From positions 1 to 5,152 of the forward strand of contig CASEPW010000059.1 in NCBI GenBank assembly GCA_949289925.1: 5,152 bases of DNA, in the 5' to 3' direction. A program made the translations under genes and the position numbers. The first letter of the stretch is position 1. Every line of letters begins with the position of its first letter. The notes beneath the pieces are model-generated. The model saw only the letters and a list, made by a program, of their open reading frames with translations. It ran no database searches and had not been told where the DNA came from. Of the stretch, positions 1 to 5,152 are shown piece by piece. Source of the stretch: an uncultured Mycoplasmataceae bacterium (GTDB lineage: Bacteria > Bacillota_I > Bacilli_A > Mycoplasmatales > Mycoplasmoidaceae).

Positions 1-297
1 TGCATTATAATTAATAATTTTTAAATTTTTTATTTTTTCATTATTTGAAATTATTTTTTTAATTGCTTTTGCACATATTGTTTCATTTAATTCAACACCT
101 ATAAAATTAATATTTTGATTGTTTATAGCGTTTTCTAAAATAAACTTTCCTTTACCCATTCCAATTTCTAAATAAACATCATTATTATTATCAAAAATTT
201 GATTTCATTTTTTGTTAATTTTTTTTGGGTCAATAATAAAAATATTTGTGTTTTGTTCTAGTATTTCTTTTGCATTATGTAATTTTCTTAATCTCAT
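1..297 (-). CDS. trmB: tRNA (guanine-N7)-methyltransferase TrmB, N-terminal part (cut by window edge)
   Basis: TrmB uses S-adenosylmethionine to methylate N7 of guanine 46 in the variable loop of tRNAs. Only the first 99 residues are present; the gene continues beyond base 1, and bacterial TrmB proteins are usually about 210-240 residues. The start resembles the family (MRLRK, matching the common MRxRxK opening). Residues 41-50 carry the SAM-binding glycine motif I (EIGMGKG at 44-50), followed by the strand ending in FIGVE, whose acidic residue (E69) normally binds the SAM ribose. W31 is a UGA codon. The ATG at 297 is 9 bases after the trmL stop. No Shine-Dalgarno is visible, so expression probably depends on coupling to trmL. 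The substrate-binding C-terminal half cannot be checked here. Identity is fairly sure from the N-terminal pattern and the trmL neighbour. Confidence 0.88.
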
Positions 298-306
298 ATG
301 ATTATT

Positions 307-804
307 TTAATAAATTTTTTTATGTGGTTCAAGTGTTTCTAAATCTTTATATTCATTTTGCTTAATTGCTTCATATAGTGCTATCGCAACACAGTTAGAT
401 AAATTTAAACTTCTAACATTATTAGTAGCTGGTATTCTAATTAAATTATTTTTATATTTATCTAAAATTTCTTTAGGTACACCAGTTGATTCTCTTCCAA
501 ACATTAAATATATTTTTTCATCTTTTTTAAATTCAAATTCACTTGGTGCTTTTTTTCCATATCTTGTAAAAATATAAATATCAGGATTATTATTTTCTTT
601 TACAAAATCATCAAAGCAATTGTATTCATAATATTCTAAATGTTCTCAATAATTGGCTGAAGATCTTTTAACTATTTTGTCATTTAAAAAGAAACCATAA
701 GGTCTTATTAAGTGTAATTTAGCATTGAAAGCAACACAACTTCTAGCAATATTTCCTGTATTTTCAGCAATTTCTGGTTCAAATAAAATTATATTAATTT
801 CCAT
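307..804 (-). CDS. trmL: tRNA (cytidine/uridine-34-2'-O)-methyltransferase TrmL (SPOUT family)
   Basis: This is a complete 165-residue protein, close to the usual ~155-165 of TrmL/CspR. The family 2'-O-methylates the wobble nucleotide of the two tRNA-Leu isoacceptors that read UUA/UUG-type codons, using SAM, and works as a knotted homodimer. Visible family motifs are motif 1 with the invariant Arg (NIARSCVAF, residues 18-26), ANYWEH (50-55), motif 2 (FGRESTGVP, 102-110) and the trefoil-knot motif 3 (IPATNNVRSLNLSN, 124-137), which forms the SAM pocket. W53 is a UGA codon. The ATG at 804 was chosen because GGAGG lies five bases before it. Another in-frame ATG four codons upstream (816) overlaps that site and has no Shine-Dalgarno of its own. 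The start overlaps the end of ispH by 11 bp, and trmB follows 9 bp downstream. TrmL is distinguished from general SpoU/TrmH enzymes by its short length and motif wording; target specificity is inferred from the family. Confidence 0.93.
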
Positions 805-1687
805 TGTTTCCTCCATTGATTTTTTTATCTATAACATTTATAACATCATTTATTAAATTTCTTGGTGTTGAAGCACCTGCTGTTATTGCACAACACTTTT
901 TATTATTAAATCAATTAAAATTAATCTCATTAATATCATTTATTTTATAAGATTCAACTTTATTATTTGCTAATTTATATAATTCATTTGTATTTGATGA
1001 TTTTTTATCTCCAACAATTATACAAATATCAATTTCACTACTCATATTTATTACTGCATCTTGCCTAATTTTTGTTGCATCACATATATCATTTTGAAAT
1101 TCAATGTTTTTATTTATTTTAACTAATTTATTAATAATATCATTAAATTGATATTGAGAAATAGTAGTTTGATTTGTACAGAAATATTCTTTTTGATTAT
1201 CAAATTTAATCTTTTTTATGTCATCAATATTTTCTATTAATATAACATCTTTAAAATTCTTTAGAATTGCATTTGTTTCAGGGTGGTGTTTTTTACCTAT
1301 AAAAATTATATTTTTATTTTCATTCATTTTTTGTTTTATAACATGATGAGTTTTATAAACATATTTGCATGTTAAATCTATAATTTTATATCCCTTATTT
1401 TTTGCCAATTCAATTACATCTTCACTAGTGCCGTGTGCAGAAAAAATTAGAATACCATTTTTATCATAAGGTAAATTATTAACTAAATCATAACGATCAA
1501 TATTTTTATCATCAATAACTTTAATGCCTTTTTCAATAAATTCATTAATTACTTTTTCATTATGAACCAATCAACCTAACATATATATATTTTTATCAGG
1601 ATTTTCATTAATAGTTTTCATTGCAATATTATATGCAGTTATTACACCATAACAAAAACCATTAGGAACTAAAATTTCAATTTTCAT
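794..1687 (-). CDS. ispH: 4-hydroxy-3-methylbut-2-enyl diphosphate reductase IspH (LytB)
   Basis: IspH is the [4Fe-4S] enzyme that reductively dehydrates HMBPP to IPP and DMAPP, the last step of the MEP isoprenoid pathway. The protein is complete at 297 residues, in the normal bacterial range (~280-320). The three cluster-ligand cysteines are present: C12 (GFCYGV), C107 (DLTCKYV) and C202 (DICDAT). Substrate-binding and catalytic residues also match the family: VHN with H42, SAHG with H85, HPE with H135 and the proton-relay Glu E137, the QTT threonines around 174-175, SSNTN at 230-234, and Ser273 in the C-terminal AGAST motif. W39 and W259 are UGA codons. The ATG at 1687 starts one base after the valS stop and has no Shine-Dalgarno, suggesting translation by coupling. 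The end overlaps trmL by 11 bp. Flanking genes concern tRNA and ribosomes, so the context does not show the rest of the pathway. Family identity is certain; whether a full MEP route exists in this cell is unknown. Confidence 0.95.
810..814 (-). promoter_or_regulatory. Strong Shine-Dalgarno of trmL inside the end of ispH
   Basis: The minus strand reads GGAGG, then the five-base spacer AAACA, then the trmL ATG at 804. It is one of the two best ribosome binding sites in the window. It lies within the last codons of ispH, where it encodes the Gly-Gly-Asn part of the IspH tail. It decides the trmL start at 804 over the in-frame ATG at 816. Confidence 0.85.
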
Positions 1688-1688
1688 A

Positions 1689-4319
1689 TTATTTTTTAGA
1701 ATTTAATTTTAATGAATCTATGGATTCATAAAGATTTTGAAGTTGTGATTCATATTTTTGTAACTTTTCTTTTTCTAAGTCAACTTTTGTTTTTGGTGCT
1801 TTAGAAATAAAGTCGGCATTAGACAATATTCCTTTAGATCTATTTACTTCTGCTTGAATTTTAATAATCATCGTATTAAGTTTTTCAATTTCTTTTTCAG
1901 TATTTAAAAAATTCTTTGTAGGTATTTCTATTACAAAATTATCTATAATATCAGTAATTTTATTTTCCATTAAACTAATATTGCTAACATTCATAATTTC
2001 AGCATTTAAGGATAATAAATATTTGTTATATAAATTTGTTCTTGAAGCAAATTTTTGAATTTTATTTTTTGTTAAAATATTAATTGATAAACGTTCTTTT
2101 ATAGATATATTATTTGATGCTCTGATTCTTCTAATAGATTCTATTATTTTTACTAAATCATTAATTGAGCTTTCTTTTTTAATATTAATTTTTTCTGGCC
2201 ATTTTTCTTTTAATATTGATACTTTATGTTTTGGGAATGTAGAATAAATTTGTTCAGTTATAAATGGACATTGTGGATGTAGCATAATAATAATAGATTT
2301 TAAAACATAAAGTGCAGTAGAAATAATATCTTTTTTTAATTCTTTATTATTTAAATCACTTTTTGCTAATTCAATAAATGTGTTACAGAAATCATTTCAT
2401 ACAAAATCATTTAACGTTTTACTACTAACAACAAAATTATATTCATTCATATATTTAGTTACTTTTAGAATTGTATTATTTAATCTATTAAGTATTCATA
2501 AACATATTTCTGGTAAGTTATTTGTTTTTAAATTTTCATTGTATCCTTCTGTGTTATTTAATAAAATAAATCTGGCACAATTTCATAATTTATTTAAGTA
2601 ATTTCAATTTGATGATAATTTATCATATGAAAAATTTAAATCTTCACCTATAGTAGAAGAAGAAGTTAAAAATAGTCTTAGTGCATCTGCTCCATATTTA
2701 TCTATTACTTCAATTGGGTCAATACCATTTCCTAATGATTTTGACATTTTTTTACCTTTTTCATCTCTCATTAATCCATGAATATAAACTTTTTCAAATG
2801 GAATAGATTCTGTAAAGTATGTAGACATTATCATCATTCTTGAAACTCAAAAGAAAATGATATCATATCCAGTAACTAAAACATTTGTAGGAAAGAAAGT
2901 TTTAAATTTTTCTGTTTCTTTTGGTCAATTCAATGTAACAAATGGTCATAATGCAGATGAGAATCATGTATCTAGAACATCTTCATCTTGTTTTCATTCC
3001 TTAATATTTTTTGGTGGATTTTCACTAACAAAAATTTTATTTGTTTTTTTATGATATCAAACTGGTATTTGATGACCTCATCATAGTTGTCTTGAAATAC
3101 ATCAATCTTCAATATTTTCTAATCATTGTTGTAAAGTTTTATCAAATCTTTTTGGTAAGAACTGAACTGAATTTTTCTTTTTCTTTTGGTTATCTAAAAC
3201 TTTTTTTACTAAAGGTTTCATTTTAATAAATCATTGTTCTGATAAATAAGGTTCAACAATTTCATTTGATCTTTCACTATAACCAATTTGTGTAATGTAA
3301 TTTTCATCTATTTTTTCAACAAAATCCTCTTTTATTAAATCTTCAACTAATTTTTTTCTACAAACAAATCTATCTAAATTTTTATAATTACCACACAATT
3401 CATTCATTGTTCCATCTTTGTTCATAATATTTATCAAATTTAATTTATGTTTAATACCAATTATGTAATCATTAAAATCGTGAGATGGAGTACACTTCAT
3501 AACTCCTGTTCCAAATTCTGGATCAACATATTTATCTTCAATAACAGGTATTCATTGTTTATTTGCAGGATTTAAGACTTTTTTTCCTACTATTTTTTTA
3601 TATCTTTTATCGTTTGGATTAACTACAACACAAACATCACCAAACATTGTTTCTGGTCTTGTTGTAGCAACGATTATATATTCATTTCTTTTATCGCTTA
3701 AGAAATATTTAAAATAGTACATTTTAGATTGAACTTGTTTGTAAATAACCTCAATATCAGAAATTGCAGTTTTTAATTTTACATCCCAATTAACTAATTT
3801 ATTTCCTTTATAAATTAAATTGTTATTGTATAAATCAACAAAAACTTTATAAACAGCTTGATTTACATCCTTATCCATAGTAAACTTTTCACAACTATAA
3901 TCAAGTAGTAAACCTAATTGTGCTCATTGCTTATGAATAGTATTAGATTGAATATCTTTTCATTCCATTAATTGTTTTAAGAATTCTTTTCTACCTAACC
4001 TATATTTATCTATATTTTTTTCGTTTTCTAAAAATTTTTCAAATTTAGTTTGAGTTGCAATACCAGCATGATCAGTACCTGGAACTCATAATGTTCTATA
4101 TCCTTGTAATCTTTTGAATCTAATTATAGTATCTTGAATAGAAGAATCTCAAGCATGCCCTAAGTGTAAAACACCTGTAACATTAGGAGGAGGTAAAATC
4201 ATTGAAAAAGGTTTACCTTTTTTTGGAGTTAAGTATAATTTATTATTAACTCATAATTGATAAATATCATTTTCAATTTCTTTTGGATTATATTTTTTGT
4301 CTAAAATATTATTCTTCAT
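1689..4319 (-). CDS. valS: Valyl-tRNA synthetase ValS
   Basis: This cytoplasmic class I synthetase charges tRNA-Val with valine. The protein is complete and in one frame at 876 residues, about the length of B. subtilis ValS. In order it has: the ATP-site HIGH motif as HLGH (52-55) after [17 protein letters not shown] (81-90); an inserted CP1 editing domain (about 150-350) with TTRPET (219-224) and the THR/SER-HD-type segment PSHDFNDY whose Asp281 matches the conserved editing aspartate; DWCISRQLWWGH (405-416); KMSKS (524-528); an anticodon-binding helical domain (about 600-750); and a C-terminal coiled-coil arm (about 806-873). By my count 21 of its 23 tryptophans are UGA and two are UGG. The ATG at 4319 is preceded by GAGAAG six bases upstream and overlaps the engB end by 11 bp. 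There is no room for a T-box leader before it. All signature motifs are intact, so an active, editing-competent enzyme is expected. Confidence 0.98.
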
Positions 4320-4875
4320 TTTGCACTTCTCAAATTAATTTTTTAAGTTCTAAAATATTAGTTTTATTTTTTGCACTAACCATTATAATATTTTTTTCAT
4401 CAACATCTAAATAGTCTGCAATTTTTTTTAGGTTATTTTTGTATTTAGAAATATTATTTTTATCAATTTTGTTTAATATAATGTAATGCTTATCGATGTT
4501 TTCATTAAAATAATAAGACATCTGAGCATCTAATGTTGTAATTACATTTGCATCACAAACTTGAAAAATAGCATGTAAATTTTTTGATTCTACAATATAT
4601 GTTTCAATTATTTCTTGTATTTCTCTTTGCTCACTTTTTGAAAGTTTTGCAAATCCATACCCAGGTAAATCGACTAATCTATAATCTCCACAATCAAAAA
4701 AATTAATCAATTTTGTTCTTCCTGGAGTAGATGAAGTTTTTGCAAGTGATTTATTATTAGCTAATGAATTTATTAATGATGATTTTCCTACATTAGATCT
4801 ACCTATTAAACAAATCTCTTTTTTACAATCATTTATGAATCCTGAAACTTCTTTTGCAGATTTAATAAATTTCAT
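4309..4875 (-). CDS. engB: Ribosome-assembly GTPase EngB (YsxC/YihA)
   Basis: EngB/YsxC is a small GTPase needed for late assembly of the 50S ribosomal subunit. The protein is complete at 188 residues (B. subtilis YsxC is about 195). GTPase motifs appear in order: G1 GRSNVGKSS (25-33), the switch I / G2 region with TPGRT (50-54), G3 DLPGYG (69-74), G4 NKID (135-138) and G5 SAK (167-169). GRSNVGKSS with DLPGYGFA is the usual EngB signature and separates it from Era, Der and Obg. G4 is NKID where many EngB proteins have TKxD; both fit guanine recognition. W182 is a UGA codon, so under the standard code the last seven residues would be lost. The ATG at 4875 shares one base with the upstream stop (TAATG). 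There is no nearby Shine-Dalgarno, which suggests stop-start coupling. The end overlaps valS by 11 bp. Identity is secure. Confidence 0.96.
4326..4331 (-). promoter_or_regulatory. Shine-Dalgarno of valS inside the end of engB
   Basis: The minus strand reads GAGAAG, a six-base spacer, then the valS ATG at 4319. It is a moderate match to the anti-Shine-Dalgarno. It lies in the last codons of engB, covering the final part that encodes Trp-Glu-Val. It supports the valS start at 4319. Confidence 0.6.
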
Positions 4876-5102
4876 TATTTTTTAACTGCTCTATTATAAA
4901 TTTCATTCACTTGCTTTTCTGTTGGTTTTCTACCCATTTGTTGATACATAATTCTTATAGTATCTTTTGTTATTGGTGGATTATCTTTAATTTGTTTTTT
5001 AATGATTTTTGTAGATACGATATAACCAATTACACCACCTATTATTAAAGAAATTGGAATACCTAAACCTAAACATAAACCTAACACTAAACCTAAATCC
5101 AT
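4875..5102 (-). CDS. UPF0154 (YneF-type) small membrane protein
   Basis: This 75-residue protein has one N-terminal membrane segment (about residues 4-31, Leu/Ile/Gly rich), a basic stretch (KIIKK, 32-36), and a short soluble tail. The tail matches the UPF0154/YneF family: an NPPIT-type motif (41-45), then a region ending in QQMGRKPTEKQVNEIY, where the MGxKPxxKxxN pattern is the family hallmark. The positive charges after the membrane helix suggest the tail is cytoplasmic. Family function is not established. From memory, M. genitalium also has a UPF0154 gene next to engB and valS, so the three-gene neighbourhood appears conserved in mollicutes. The ATG at 5102 follows AAGGAG by five bases. 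It is the first gene of the apparent operon and contains no tryptophan. It could act with the GTPase or simply share its promoter; the sequence does not say which. Confidence 0.88.
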   Translation of the reverse strand: MDLGLVLGLCLGLGIPISLIIGGVIGYIVSTKIIKKQIKDNPPITKDTIRIMYQQMGRKPTEKQVNEIYNRAVKK

Positions 5103-5107
5103 AATTT

Positions 5108-5113
5108 CTCCTT
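5108..5113 (-). promoter_or_regulatory. Strong Shine-Dalgarno of the UPF0154 gene
   Basis: AAGGAG on the minus strand, with the five-base spacer AAATT before the ATG at 5102. It is a near-ideal ribosome binding site and fixes the start of the first gene of the operon. Confidence 0.85.
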
Positions 5114-5121
5114 ACTTGTAA

Positions 5122-5150
5122 ATTATATAAAATTATTTATTTATAAATAA
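5122..5150 (-). promoter_or_regulatory. Possible sigma-70-type promoter for the operon
   Basis: The minus strand has a perfect TATAAT at 5122-5127. Seventeen bases further upstream is TTATTT (5145-5150), a poor -35. Transcription would start near 5115, giving a very short leader of about a dozen bases before the first ATG, just enough for the Shine-Dalgarno. Mollicute promoters often have a clear -10 and a weak -35, which fits. However, TATAAT-like strings are common by chance in sequence this AT-rich, and the region upstream is cut off by the window end. Confidence 0.45.
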
Positions 5151-5152
5151 AA

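Noticed and set aside
2380..3226. Plus-strand open frames of 61-73 codons at 2380-2601, 2857-3054 and 3041-3226
   Set aside because: They are antisense to conserved valS sequence (the KMSKS-side catalytic core and the DWCISRQLWWGH region), have low-complexity Phe/Leu-rich translations and resemble no known family. They are shadows of the real gene.
4135..4138. G4 motif of EngB as a loss of nucleotide specificity (NKID instead of TKxD), encoded at roughly 4462-4473
   Set aside because: NKxD is the standard guanine-recognition motif of GTPases generally, so this is a normal variant rather than a defect.
1689..4319. valS as a frameshifted or decaying pseudogene, since under the standard code it appears in several pieces
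   Set aside because: All pieces are in the same frame and are separated only by UGA. I read through the joins and found continuous family sequence with all signature motifs, so it is intact under code 4.
4309..4340. T-box or other amino-acid-responsive leader before valS
   Set aside because: valS begins inside engB with no intergenic space, and no T-box-like element was seen in the 50 non-coding bases before the first gene.
5136..5151. Perfect 16-bp palindrome of A and T only at the right edge, a possible operator or terminator arm
   Set aside because: It has no G-C pairs to form a stable hairpin, such palindromes are frequent by chance at this base composition, and the window ends immediately after it.
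1..5152. tRNA or rRNA genes, CRISPR repeats, insertion sequences or long direct repeats
   Set aside because: Nothing supporting any of these was seen on either strand. The sequence is continuously coding up to 5102, and the many A and T runs are what is expected from codon use in an AT-rich genome.

Overview
The window is a piece of a very AT-rich, gene-dense bacterial genome from a mollicute (Mycoplasma/Spiroplasma-type wall-less bacterium). The clearest sign is the genetic code. All six genes read as full-length, well-conserved proteins only if UGA is tryptophan. By my count 26 of the 28 tryptophans are UGA, and the only two UGG codons are in valS. Conserved tryptophans fall exactly on UGA, for example the two adjacent ones in the ValRS QLWWGH motif and the one in the TrmL ANYWEH motif. 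A standard-code gene finder would break valS, ispH, trmL, engB and trmB into fragments.

All genes lie on the minus strand, so transcription runs from right to left. The order from the 5' end is: a small UPF0154/YneF-type membrane protein (4875-5102), the ribosome-assembly GTPase EngB/YsxC (4309-4875), valyl-tRNA synthetase ValS (1689-4319), the isoprenoid enzyme IspH/LytB (794-1687), the wobble-base 2'-O-methyltransferase TrmL (307-804), and the N-terminal third to half of the tRNA m7G46 methyltransferase TrmB (1-297, cut by the window edge). Junctions are extremely tight: a 1-bp overlap, an 11-bp overlap, a 1-bp gap, an 11-bp overlap and a 9-bp gap. No terminator-like hairpin was seen between genes, so this is very probably one operon. 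Only the last 50 bases (5103-5152) are non-coding. They hold a strong Shine-Dalgarno and a plausible -10 box for the first gene.

Functionally this is mainly a translation cluster: ribosome assembly (EngB), tRNA charging (ValS), and anticodon-loop and variable-loop tRNA methylation (TrmL, TrmB). The outlier is IspH, the last enzyme of the MEP isoprenoid pathway and a [4Fe-4S] protein. Most mollicutes lack this pathway. Here the gene looks catalytically intact and is embedded between valS and trmL.

I found no mobile element, CRISPR array, RNA gene or novel defence-type system. Every base from 1 to 5102 is explained by recognisable housekeeping genes. The most interesting points are the IspH, the UGA usage, and the two different ways translation seems to start at the gene junctions.
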